Source: Endozoicomonas elysicola
GTDB taxonomy: Bacteria > Pseudomonadota > Gammaproteobacteria > Pseudomonadales > Endozoicomonadaceae
Direction: 5' to 3'
Length of the DNA stretch: 64,000 nucleotides
Assembly (NCBI RefSeq): GCF_000710775.1
Contig: NZ_JOJP01000001.1
Location: 4,105,810 to 4,169,809, forward strand
Shown: piece after piece, positions 17,207 to 27,300 of the stretch
Position numbering within the stretch: position 1 is the stretch's first letter
How the letters are laid out: each line of letters begins with the position of its first letter
Translations under genes and position numbers: made by a program
The notes under the pieces: model-generated
Told to the model about the DNA's origin: nothing
Database searches by the model: none
Seen by the model: only the letters and a program-made list of their open reading frames with translations

Positions 17207-18541
17207 TCACCTGAGCTGGACGCTTGGCCCCCACGCAGGCTCCCTGACATCACCCTCTGCTGAAGGCAAACGCTGCTTAACCCGCCCATCTGCAGATACA
17301 ATACCCAATTCACCATGCTTACCACCCTGAACAGAATAGATCAGCCTGCGACCACCAGGGGCAATACTGGGAGAGTCTTCCAGCTTTGAAGAGGTCAACA
17401 ATCGCAGTCTATCCGAGTCCAGGTCAAGAATGGCAATATTAAAGTCAGTAGCTCCCTGCCCTTTGTGAACCAGGGCAAGAGACTTGCCATCAGGAAAAAC
17501 CTTCGCCCGAGCATTGAACCGCCCCTCAAAGGTTAGACGACGAGGCTTCCCTTGTGGAATAAATTCACCGTTACTTTTTCGGCTGATATCCTGCTGATAA
17601 ACTTGAGGACTTCCACCACGGTTAGAAGTGAAAACAATACTCTTCCCATCCGGCATCCAGTCCGGTTCCGTATCAATTCCATAGTGAGTGGTCACATTAG
17701 TGATTTTATTGGATGCCAGATCCAGAATATATACATCTGGATTTCCATCTTTAGAAAGCACCATGGCCATAGATTTGCCATCGGGCGCCCAGACCGGAGA
17801 GTTATTCAGCCCCTTAAAGCCCGTCAGCTTTTTGCGCTTACCTGTAGCCAGTTCCTGCATGTAGATAGCAGGCCGCCCCTGTTCAAAGGAAACATAGGTG
17901 ACTTTAGTTCCGTCAGGTGACCAGCTTGGAGACAAAATAGGCTCACTGGAGCTGAAGACTTTTCGATTACGTTTACCATCCGCATCGGCATAATTCAGCT
18001 GGTAATCAGTTCGGTTCGCATCATGACGCTGGGCAGTGACATACAAAATTCGGGTAGAAAAATCCCCCTTCAAACCGGTAATTTTTTCATATACAGCATC
18101 GCTGATACGATGAGCCATCTCACGAAGTTGAATACTGTTTCCTGTAAAGCCACCCTTCGCAATGCGTTTCCCCCTGATGGTGTCATACAGCTGATAGTTC
18201 ATGGTGTAGGCGTTATCTTTGAGTGTTACCTGCCCCGTTACCAGGTAAGAGGCACCCAGCACCTTCCAGTCACGATAATAAACTTCAGACTCACTGGCCG
18301 GAAAACTGAGCATACTCGCTCGTGGCATCGCCTTAAAAAGGCCACTGAGTTTCAAATCGTTATCGATAATGGCAGCAGGGTCCTCTGGCAGAACTTTATC
18401 CCCTTTCCAACTAAAAGGGGAAGTCGCTATCGATACAGCCTTATCATTTCCCTGAGTCACCTCAATAACAAGCTCTGCCTGAGCAGTAAGCCCCCAGAGC
18501 AGACAGTAAAACAGTAAAACGGTTTTAAATACGTGCCTCAT
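17207..18541 (-). CDS. tolB: Tol-Pal translocation protein TolB
   Basis: A 444-residue periplasmic beta-propeller protein that carries the TolA signal to Pal. A signal peptide covers residues 1-22. The N-terminal domain (about 23-160) is followed by a six-bladed propeller from about 165, with repeated blade motifs: SPSWSPDGTKVTYVSF, SPVWAPDGKSMAMVLS, EPDWMPDGKSIVFTSN and APGGRRLIYS. Its ATG overlaps the tolA stop by four bases, so it is translationally coupled. Confidence 0.96.
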   Translation of the reverse strand: MRHVFKTVLLFYCLLWGLTAQAELVIEVTQGNDKAVSIATSPFSWKGDKVLPEDPAAIIDNDLKLSGLFKAMPRASMLSFPASESEVYYRDWKVLGASYLVTGQVTLKDNAYTMNYQLYDTIRGKRIAKGGFTGNSIQLREMAHRISDAVYEKITGLKGDFSTRILYVTAQRHDANRTDYQLNYADADGKRNRKVFSSSEPILSPSWSPDGTKVTYVSFEQGRPAIYMQELATGKRKKLTGFKGLNNSPVWAPDGKSMAMVLSKDGNPDVYILDLASNKITNVTTHYGIDTEPDWMPDGKSIVFTSNRGGSPQVYQQDISRKSNGEFIPQGKPRRLTFEGRFNARAKVFPDGKSLALVHKGQGATDFNIAILDLDSDRLRLLTSSKLEDSPSIAPGGRRLIYSVQGGKHGELGIVSADGRVKQRLPSAEGDVREPAWGPSVQLR

Positions 18542-19383
18542 TTCACCAGATCCTCGGGTCTGAATCGGAAAGTAATTCGCCGGAAGTGTTGATCGAATAT
18601 CCGTCGTTCAAGATCCTTCAACTCGGAAAAAGGCGATGCCCGGCGGATAGCCTGAATAACTGATCGATCAAACTCATCATTTCCACTGGACTTCACCATG
18701 GTAATATCCAGCACATCACCAAAAGGAGACAGACTGATTCTGATTTCAGCCACCATGTTGTTACGTGCACTGGGGGGTCTGTTCCAGTACTGTGAAGTCA
18801 AACTTTTAATCAATGCAGCATATTTAGCCTGCTCAAACTGGTCATGTTCAAGTTGTTGAGCTTCTTTTAGAGCCTCCTGTTCCAGGGCAAGGCTTCGCTC
18901 AAGCGCTTCCTGCTCTTTGCGCTTTTGCTCTCTCTCAAGCCTGCGCCTCTCCTGCTCCTGAAGCTCACGAGCCGCTTCTTCTTTCTTACGAAGCGCCTCT
19001 TTCTTTTTTTCCTCTTCCCGCTTCAGAGCCAGCGCTTTCTGGCGCTCCTGTTCCTTTTTCTGCTGCTCAGCTTTCTTTTTAGCCTCTGCCTTCTTTTTTG
19101 CTTTGGCTTGTTTTTTAGCGTCCTCTTTTCGTTTTTTATCGGCCTGACTCTGTACAGGCTTTCTCACGGCAGGAGGCTTTGCGGCAGGTTTAGGCAGCTC
19201 TACCAGGGCAGCACTGATCGGTATCGGTGGCGTTATCTTCATACTGGAATCAGCACTCCAGTTCACTAAAAGCACCCCGAACATAATGATATGCAAAACC
19301 ACTGACAGGGCTATGGCAAAACCATAACCCTCTGTGGTTTTAGCAAGAAAGGCTGGAAAAGCGCTATTAAACCATCTTTTCAT
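18538..19383 (-). CDS. tolA: TolA, envelope-spanning Tol protein
   Basis: A 281-residue inner-membrane-anchored protein reaching across the periplasm to TolB and Pal. One membrane helix is at about residues 22-42. A long Lys/Glu/Ala/Gln-rich helix covers about 70-190 (many KKKAEAKKKAEQ-type repeats). A C-terminal domain of about 90 residues ends the protein (MVAEIRISLSPFGDVLDITM and FSELKDLERR segments). It is shorter than E. coli TolA (421) because the helical stalk is shorter. It directly follows tolR. Confidence 0.94.
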   Translation of the reverse strand: MKRWFNSAFPAFLAKTTEGYGFAIALSVVLHIIMFGVLLVNWSADSSMKITPPIPISAALVELPKPAAKPPAVRKPVQSQADKKRKEDAKKQAKAKKKAEAKKKAEQQKKEQERQKALALKREEEKKKEALRKKEEAARELQEQERRRLEREQKRKEQEALERSLALEQEALKEAQQLEHDQFEQAKYAALIKSLTSQYWNRPPSARNNMVAEIRISLSPFGDVLDITMVKSSGNDEFDRSVIQAIRRASPFSELKDLERRIFDQHFRRITFRFRPEDLVK

Positions 19384-19827
19384 TTACCGCTCTTCCATAC
19401 CAACCGCCATCGGATCAGTTACCAGGCCGACGTGACTGATACCCGCATTTTGCAGACCAGCCATCAACTGCACAACCGAACCATAAGCAACACTGGTATC
19501 CCCCTGAATCAAGACCTGAATATTTGGCCTGGCACTGACCACCTTGCCAACTTTCTCAGTCAGGGAAGGTAGATCAACAGCCTTATCACGATCTGACCCA
19601 ATGTCGATAAAGTAACTGCCATCAGCCTTGACAGAAACAATCAGTACCTCTTTATCCTCAGGCAGAGCAATATTGTCACTACTGGTCTTTGGCAGCTCAA
19701 CCTTAACCCCCTGAGTCATCATTGGGGCACTGATCATAAAAGCGACCAGCAACACCATCATAATATCGATAAACGGCACCATGTTTATTTCAGACATGGG
19801 TTTACGACGAACTCTTACCTTTGCCAT
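19384..19827 (-). CDS. tolR: TolR, proton-motive-force coupling protein
   Basis: A 147-residue ExbD/TolR protein. One membrane helix (residues about 18-38: VPFIDIMMVLLVAFMI) carries the essential membrane Asp. The periplasmic domain has the QGVKVELP gate segment and the conserved VLIQGDTSVAYGSVVQLM stretch. It forms the ion-driven motor with TolQ that energises TolA. Stop codon directly abuts the tolA start. Confidence 0.96.
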   Translation of the reverse strand: MAKVRVRRKPMSEINMVPFIDIMMVLLVAFMISAPMMTQGVKVELPKTSSDNIALPEDKEVLIVSVKADGSYFIDIGSDRDKAVDLPSLTEKVGKVVSARPNIQVLIQGDTSVAYGSVVQLMAGLQNAGISHVGLVTDPMAVGMEER

Positions 19828-19841
19828 GGGTGTAAGATCCC

Positions 19842-20528
19842 TTATGTCCGGCTATATACTTTACGGTGCAGGATGCTCGAAAACTCATCCGCAAATGTCT
19901 CATAATTGGACAAAAGTGCTTCCACCCTTGAAGCATAACGGTTATAGGCGACAACTGCCGGAATGGCTGCAACCAGGCCAACAGCAGTGGTTAGCAGAGC
20001 TTCGGCAATACCTGGAGCCACAGATGCCAGAGTAGGCTGCTGAACCACGGCCAATCCACGGAAAGAGTTCATGATACCTACCACTGTTCCAAACAGCCCC
20101 AGGTAGGGACAGGTAGACCCAACACTGGCAAGAAAGGGGAGGTTAGCTTCAAGCCTTTCCTGCTCTCTGGAAATGGCTACCCGCATAGCTCTTTGCGTGC
20201 CTTCCATTACGGCATCAGGCGCAGCTGTACCCTGATTTCTAAGGCGGGTAAATTCGGTAAATCCTGCTTTGAAGATATGCTCTAACCCGGAGTCAGGATG
20301 CTCATTCTGCTGCACCTCTTTGTAGAGTAGAATCAGGTCCATACCCGACCAGAAACGGTCTTCAAACGCAATCATAGCCTGCTGTGCATTCCTGAGCAGG
20401 GCTCCCCGCTGGATAATCATCATCCATGAAACGACCGATGCTGCCACCAATAACAATAATACCAGCAGCACAATCCAACTGGCATTGCCAATCAGAGCCC
20501 ATAGAGACATGCTTTCTGCCACCGACAA
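19842..20528 (-). CDS. tolQ: TolQ, motor subunit
   Basis: A 228-residue ExbB/TolQ family membrane protein with three helices (about 18-42, 133-158, 170-195). LASVGSTCPYLGLFGTVVGIMNSF and the IAEALLTTAVGLVAAIPAVVAYN segment are the conserved ion-channel helices. First gene of the tol cluster here; the thioesterase ybgC, which normally precedes tolQ, is missing and a histidine kinase gene lies upstream instead. Confidence 0.96.
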   Translation of the reverse strand: MSVAESMSLWALIGNASWIVLLVLLLLVAASVVSWMMIIQRGALLRNAQQAMIAFEDRFWSGMDLILLYKEVQQNEHPDSGLEHIFKAGFTEFTRLRNQGTAAPDAVMEGTQRAMRVAISREQERLEANLPFLASVGSTCPYLGLFGTVVGIMNSFRGLAVVQQPTLASVAPGIAEALLTTAVGLVAAIPAVVAYNRYASRVEALLSNYETFADEFSSILHRKVYSRT

Positions 20529-20778
20529 CCTCTCTATCCATCAATGATGAAGTGGAAAATAGACTGATCATAACATCAAAAAACGAGATGAGGATCAGAA
20601 CTGTCTAAGAAGGGCAACAAAAGTAAACCGTATTTCAAATATTTACCCAACAACTCCCTGATGAATAGCATGTCAGAGAGGGGGGGCAAACCAGATTTAC
20701 AGAGAACCTACAGAAACCTTTACACTTTCAATATAAGAACCAGTAGCTTTTCTACAACAGAAATACAACATGTACCTG

Positions 20779-23700
20779 CTATGGACTGGAGTGAAGCAAA
20801 GAGGTGTAAAGAGACTCAAGCCCCTGAACGTCAAGCGATTTACATAACTCAATAATTTTAGTGGGAATGCTTCCATAGCCTTGTTCGAGAGTCCATCTTT
20901 CCGCCTGTTCTTCGAGTGACTCCAAATCACCAATTTCAAGGGAATACTTCAATGCATTAATCATTTCTTCCATGCAGTGATCAGAGAGGAACGAGGGTAA
21001 TCGCTGATCATCAGCTTCTTCTAAATGGTGATGAATACAAATAAATAACTCATCAAAATGGACAGGCTTTGCAATAAAACCACAAAAGCCCGCATCAGCG
21101 ATTCTCATTCTTGTCTGCTCGGAAACACTGGCAGAGATAGCCATAATCTTTATTGATCGTTGCTTGGTAATGCCATGAATCGCTCTTGCTGCATCAAAAC
21201 CATCAAATCCCGGCATACGCAGGTCCATTAAAATCAGGTCGTAGCGGGTAGCTCTGCATTTTTCCACCGCTTCAAGCCCACCCTCAGCCGCATCGACATG
21301 AAAAGATTTAGACTTAAGCGCCTTAACGAGCATATCTCTATTATTAAAGCTATCGTCAACAACCAAAATCTGACGTTTACTAAACAGCCCTCCTTCAATG
21401 CCAGTGGTAATCTTCACAGAGGATGGGACTGCCTCACCGTTTTTACAGCTATCCACCTGACTAACCAGGTAGGGAACACTGAAGTAGAAATTACTACCTT
21501 TGCCAACCTCACTTTCAACCTGAAGCTCCCCCCCCATGGCCTTCACAAGCCTATAACTGATTGACAGCCCCAAACCAGCGCCTCCACACTCCTGCCCTTT
21601 CTTTAATTGAGTAAACGGCTGAAACAGTTCTGCCATTTCGGCAGATGAAATCCCGGGTCCGCTATCGAGAACTTCAAACTGAAGCTGTTTATCTTTTAAC
21701 TGGACATTCACACATACGCTGCCGGAATCAGTGAATTTTACAGCGTTCCCGATCAAGTTAATCAACACCTGACGAAGTTTGATATTATCACCAACCAGTT
21801 CCGGTTGAACGGCTTGATTGATATCTAAGAGTAAATCTACCCCCTTGGCACTAGCTACTTCGCGGACATTGGCAAATACCATATCCAAAGTAACTTGAAG
21901 ATTGAAAGGAGCCAAATGGCTTCTCACGATACCACTTTCAATCTTGGTAATATCCAGAATGTCATTGATCATCGTCAGAAGATGCAAGCCACACGCCTCA
22001 AGCGATGAAAGGCTTTCTCTGTATTTATCAGGGATATCACTGTCCGTTAAGAGTAGCTGCGCATAACCAAGCACTCCATTAAGCGGGGTTCTCAGCTCAT
22101 GGCTAATATGAGATAAAAACAATGACTTTGCCTGACTTGCCTTCTCTGCCGTCTCTTTAGCCTTAAGCAACTCTCCCTCTATCTGTTTTCTTTGGGTAAT
22201 ATCTCGAAACACGATGGAGATGATCAGACCATCAGCAGTAGTCAGAACATTACTGGATATTTCTATGGGAAACCCATGGCCATATCTATCAAAGCCACGA
22301 GAAAGGGTTGCATCCAGACAATGACTGTCAGCGCTGTCAGAGCCTGGCTCCAGTTTTTTCAGCAATGCCAGCTCTGAGCGGCATTCAGGATCAATGAGCA
22401 GCGCTAATGGCAACCCCAGCAAATCACATTCATGATAGCGAAACAGATCCACCACCCTGGAATTTATCAGATTGATTACACCCGAGCTGTCTGTAATTAC
22501 AATAGCATCGGGTGAGCCTGCTATCAGAGCCTTGAATTTTTCCGTATCACGAACACGATGGGTTATATCATTACCCATACACTCTATACTATGCACTTTC
22601 TGGTTAGGTACATTTCCTGTCAATGCACCTTTATTTGAATGGCCTGCACAACTCACTTCAATGCAGCGTATAGATCCATCCTTATGAGACATTTCCAACT
22701 CAAATGTCTCTTGCCAGACACCTTTTGGCGAATGATTGAGAATTTCTTTAAAGGAATCATTAATAACGGATTCAGTCAAAAACTTTTGAATGTCGCCGAA
22801 AAACTCTTCTACGCTGAAACCAAGTACTGAAACGATTGATGGACTGACATAGGAAATGATGCCTGAGCTCGTCAGATGGAAGTAGAAGTAACTACCCCTC
22901 AGCTGCTGAACAAGATTCCCCATATTTTGAGCTCTTGCATTTTGTAATGCCTCTTCTCTATTTAGAAGGCGATTTTTCAGCCGAACAAAACTTCTGCCGA
23001 GGCTGACAGCTTCATCTTTTGAGTCTGAATAACTATCAGCAAAATCTCCAGGCGAGGCACCAAAAGTATTCATTTGATCCTTTAATTCATTTAAAGGCCG
23101 CGTAATTCGCCCAGATACAACCCAGAGACAAACTATCGACAAAAGCATTGCGAGCGCAATCAGGCTTGCACTTAATACAGCCTGTCTTATCACAGGCTTC
23201 ATGAGATCGCTTTCAAGAATGCTATAACTGAAGAACCAGCCTACAGACTGAATTGGAACAGCCGTATGCCATTTATAGGTATCCCTGGTAAAAATTCGAA
23301 CACTAGCGGCTTCTTTTTTATTAACAACATGATTTAAAATATCTTTTAAAAAGCCACAAGGCATTTCAGGATCAGGAGGATTTTTAACAGGTCGAAAAAA
23401 AAACTCTGAAATCGGGTTTGAAAACTCTGAAGGAAAGAAAATTTCACCATACCCTTGGCACGGACCTAATCGTGAAAATCTTTCCACTGTTCGATATTTG
23501 GGTAGAGATATGCCATTGGCATAGACAATACTGCCACCAGAATCGGCGATTATAATACGAGTTCTTGGATCTGACTTTATTGGGTGATCGATCAGCTTTG
23601 ATCCGTCAATATCAATCCTTAGAAAGCGAACCAAATCAGAACCATCATCTGAAACTTTTATCAGTAATGAGGTATAAAAATCGAACTCCCCTACCATTTC

Positions 23701-24177
23701 AGTATTAACGTACCAATCATAACTATAATCTGGACGATCAATAATTGACAAAAATACTGATTCAGGCACTGAGTAATGCTGACTCACATCGCTCACAATA
23801 AATTGTTGATCATCCCTTTTCCAGTAGATAGACTCTTCATCCCTTACAGCCAACACTCCAGAATTCTGAAAACTAATAAAAGCTATTGACTTGATTAAAA
23901 AAACATCTCCAAATAACGCAGAAATTTTGGAAGTAATATTGATATCAGAGGTGCTATCAACCGATAAGGACAGTGCTAACCCAGCATGAATCACATTATT
24001 GATATTACCATTAATTAGCGATGCATAGTGCAACGTTTGATTAAGGTGCCTAAGACCAATTTCTGCAGATGCTGAACGAAAAGAAAAATACAAAAAAACA
24101 AAAGTAATAAAACAGTAAAAAACCAAGGCTGGAAACAAGTTAAATAGTGTAATCTTCTGCCTGATTGAGGTTGACAT
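20779..24177 (-). CDS. Hybrid sensor histidine kinase with two membrane helices, HAMP, PAS and receiver domains
   Basis: A 1132-residue signalling protein. A membrane helix (about 14-33) and a second (about 333-355) bracket a periplasmic sensor of about 300 residues with a Cache-like look (WYVNTEMVGEFDFYTSL; TRIIIADSGGSIVYANG). HAMP follows at about 355-410, with PAS domains near 425-540 and 560-680. The phosphorylated His is 693 (SHISHELRTPLNG). ATPase boxes are NLIGNAVKFTD and GAGLGLSI. The receiver has phospho-acceptor Asp 985 (LILMDLRMPGFDG). A C-terminal helical piece of about 70 residues follows, without an obvious Hpt histidine. It has no response-regulator partner next to it and lies between ruvB and tolQ, where ybgC is expected. 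The sensed signal is unknown. Confidence 0.9.
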   Translation of the reverse strand: MSTSIRQKITLFNLFPALVFYCFITFVFLYFSFRSASAEIGLRHLNQTLHYASLINGNINNVIHAGLALSLSVDSTSDINITSKISALFGDVFLIKSIAFISFQNSGVLAVRDEESIYWKRDDQQFIVSDVSQHYSVPESVFLSIIDRPDYSYDWYVNTEMVGEFDFYTSLLIKVSDDGSDLVRFLRIDIDGSKLIDHPIKSDPRTRIIIADSGGSIVYANGISLPKYRTVERFSRLGPCQGYGEIFFPSEFSNPISEFFFRPVKNPPDPEMPCGFLKDILNHVVNKKEAASVRIFTRDTYKWHTAVPIQSVGWFFSYSILESDLMKPVIRQAVLSASLIALAMLLSIVCLWVVSGRITRPLNELKDQMNTFGASPGDFADSYSDSKDEAVSLGRSFVRLKNRLLNREEALQNARAQNMGNLVQQLRGSYFYFHLTSSGIISYVSPSIVSVLGFSVEEFFGDIQKFLTESVINDSFKEILNHSPKGVWQETFELEMSHKDGSIRCIEVSCAGHSNKGALTGNVPNQKVHSIECMGNDITHRVRDTEKFKALIAGSPDAIVITDSSGVINLINSRVVDLFRYHECDLLGLPLALLIDPECRSELALLKKLEPGSDSADSHCLDATLSRGFDRYGHGFPIEISSNVLTTADGLIISIVFRDITQRKQIEGELLKAKETAEKASQAKSLFLSHISHELRTPLNGVLGYAQLLLTDSDIPDKYRESLSSLEACGLHLLTMINDILDITKIESGIVRSHLAPFNLQVTLDMVFANVREVASAKGVDLLLDINQAVQPELVGDNIKLRQVLINLIGNAVKFTDSGSVCVNVQLKDKQLQFEVLDSGPGISSAEMAELFQPFTQLKKGQECGGAGLGLSISYRLVKAMGGELQVESEVGKGSNFYFSVPYLVSQVDSCKNGEAVPSSVKITTGIEGGLFSKRQILVVDDSFNNRDMLVKALKSKSFHVDAAEGGLEAVEKCRATRYDLILMDLRMPGFDGFDAARAIHGITKQRSIKIMAISASVSEQTRMRIADAGFCGFIAKPVHFDELFICIHHHLEEADDQRLPSFLSDHCMEEMINALKYSLEIGDLESLEEQAERWTLEQGYGSIPTKIIELCKSLDVQGLESLYTSLLHSSP

Positions 24178-24340
24178 AAGTTCTACTTATCTCTTTATCA
24201 TCATACTAGGTACCAGAAACATCATCACTCTCGAGTTTGGCCAATGAAATAGCCAACCTATTATATCTCTTATGTTGCCCAGCAGAGTAATACTAATGAA
24301 GGCGGGGTAAACTATATTCACAATTATTATACATATCCCC

Positions 24341-27300
24341 CTAACCATCAGTATTAACTGGGTGGAATAGGCTAACTGCATCGAGTGAAGGTAGATTCTC
24401 CCCCCCATATGCACGACTCTGGTCAGGCACGTTAAGCATTAGCCGCCTATTCTGGTCACTCAAACTCCGATCTTTCACAAAGCCTTCAGGAAAGACGCGA
24501 AAAGGCTCACCGCCGTTGCTATAGCCTGACAATATCGGCCTATTATCAGGTCCCCTTCCCAGATAACCTACGTAGCCTCTAACGCCAATGTTTTCACCTT
24601 TGACAGCAACAATATCACCCGTATTAGAGCCCATTACGCCACTAAGAAAAAAGCTGATAACTTTCGCTGTTGGACTTTTAGCAACCTCACCCTCTAACTG
24701 TTCGGGTAGATAAGCCTTCCCAAAGCTTCTACTCAGATAACCACCAAACTTCCTGAATGATAGACAAACATAATATCCAGAATCTGCATGTGGAATATGG
24801 GCATATATTCGAGATGGCAACACTGCATTAGCATCCCGAAGAACATCACGGAAAACACGAAACAGAAGCATTATCCTAGATGTTTTTTTGAGGGACAACC
24901 TCATCGACAGATATGCCCCACCCTCTCGATTTCCAGAGCTTTGCCATGAACCACAATCTTCAGGCAGGTGGGTCATCATTTTTTCAAGAAAAGATCCCCC
25001 AAAATCTTGAACGTTCTTTCTTCTCCCCTCCGTTAACTGCTGATATATTTTATCAAACTCTGATAAAAACCCATCAAATAACATCTGTTCAAAAGCAGAT
25101 ACTTTTTGTGCATAGGTAACTTTATAATTAAAACGATAAGAAGGTACACTTATTGATCTTTCATCCTTCAATGTAACCAAAGACCACTGAAATTTCTCCA
25201 CATCACGAATAAGATATGGAGGATTCATCTGATGATTAACCAATATAATTGTTGGATTTTTAAGAGATAGAACACACTTATTATACGAATCATCGCCTCT
25301 AAACTCCTCAACAGCAATCCTTTCTGCACTATCAGACGAATCCAACCATGAAAATTTTTGTGCACGGATATCCTTATCACTTCCACACCCAAGACTAACC
25401 AATAAAAAATCAATTCTTTTCACAAAAATTTTATCCAATGATTTCATTATTACAGGAATTGTTTTACGGTTTTTTGCATTTACAGCCTTCCATTTGGTCC
25501 GAGAGATCAACTCCTCCTTAAAAACCTCGATATTATCTCGACCTAACCCCCAATCATTTTCTGGCAAATCACTGGAGCCGGATAAAGCCCGATAAAAGCT
25601 ATCTTCAATACCGAGTGGAGAATAAACAGAAACTTCTCTGCAGGTGATATTTTTGAGGATAGCAGATACTTCTGCACCACTATAACAACCGCTAATACTC
25701 AACCCTACTGTAACACCTCTGTAGGCCCCCTCTACCAGCCTTTTCTCCTGAAGATTCTCTTTCTCATCTGATTTTATTTTACCTAAATGCTTATAGACAA
25801 CTCGCAGACAAACATGTAAAAATTTGACTTGTGATGCTTGATCCAAAGAACCAAAACCTACTGAATGATTTTCTGGAAGTCTACCCCCGCATATAAAATT
25901 ATTAAAACCATCCGACAACTTTTCTATGAACGAGCCACAATTCCCACCTTCAATAAGGTCTATGGATAAATCTTTTTTCATAAAAGAAAAGAAACACGAT
26001 TCTACCCATTTCACAAGGTCATTATCTAAAGCCAGCCACCCCAGAAGAGTATCCAAAATTATTTTTTGCCGCTCTACCTGATCCTTCATTTTTGTGTCAA
26101 ATACTCCTTCCTCCTCAAATACAGAGTAGTCTGCATCCGTCGGATGAAATAGCCTAAAAAGCATAACAGGTATAAAAAAAAGACCAAACTCAAAAACAGT
26201 GGATAATTTATGATTAAAGTCTTCTCTACGCTTAAACCAGGCTTTAGTTAAGAACTTATTTCCCGGAAAAACGCAGTCATTAATACTACTATTCGCAGGT
26301 GTTTGATCGATAAGAGTAAACCATCCATTCCTGATAACAAAATTTTCAGGATTCCCATCAATATTTATCTTAATAACCCTTTTAAACCCTGGCATTTCCA
26401 GTAGCCTATTGATATCTCTTACTAGATACATAACCAATAACTCAAGATTCAAGATATTTAGAACAGTCAGAGCTGAAACCATAGGATCGGTAATCATCGT
26501 CCCAAATTTTTCCTGCTCTGAGAATCGAGCCTGAATCAATGCATAGCGATACTTATTCGTTTTATCCTGAGTACCTTCTGCTAATTTTTCAGCTTTATGA
26601 TTTCCACTTCCATTATCACTTTCTGAGTTAGCATGTACTCTCTTACTGCGTTGATTGCTACTCATTCCAACAATGAACCCCAAGCTTCGGCAGCACTTGA
26701 AATTTTGATTCCTTAGACCAGCTAAATTCTCAATATATTTATTGAGTGTCCCGGTAGCGGTCGTTGTGACATCTGCTATGGTAGCTTCCAACATATCAAG
26801 AGTGGGTACTCCAATTTTTTCAACCAGACTCGGAAACTCAATGAAGTCACATGTATTCACACCGATCCCAGCACCTCGATGATCTCCGCCCATTGCATTA
26901 TTTTCAGGTTTGTCTGGATCCATATTCCGAGCTGTAACTTCAGCCTGATCGCAGACATATTGTAAATTCGGATATGAACCTGTGTGACTTTTATTCCTAA
27001 GAGGTTCTTTTCTTAAGTCTATTAAATCAGAATCTTTAACGGGTATATCCCTTATAAAAGGAACTTGAATTTCAATAAATTTCGGATATTGATCCCCCCA
27101 AGGCAGTCTCATTATTTCTGACCGGTAGAAATCTTTTGGATTTTTACGACTCGTTGCCAATCGATCGCCCCTACCCGTTTTTTCTTGATCCATTGAGGGA
27201 CGGTCACGAAATTTGACCATTATAGTGATGTCACAACTTGAATTGGATATTCGTTCTTTCAATGCAGAAAATAAATCTGGGTTCTTAAATGTTTTAGGCT

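Noticed and set aside
20676-20690. G7 run as a phase-variation tract
   Set aside because: Lies outside coding sequence downstream of the kinase gene region and is too short to be notable.
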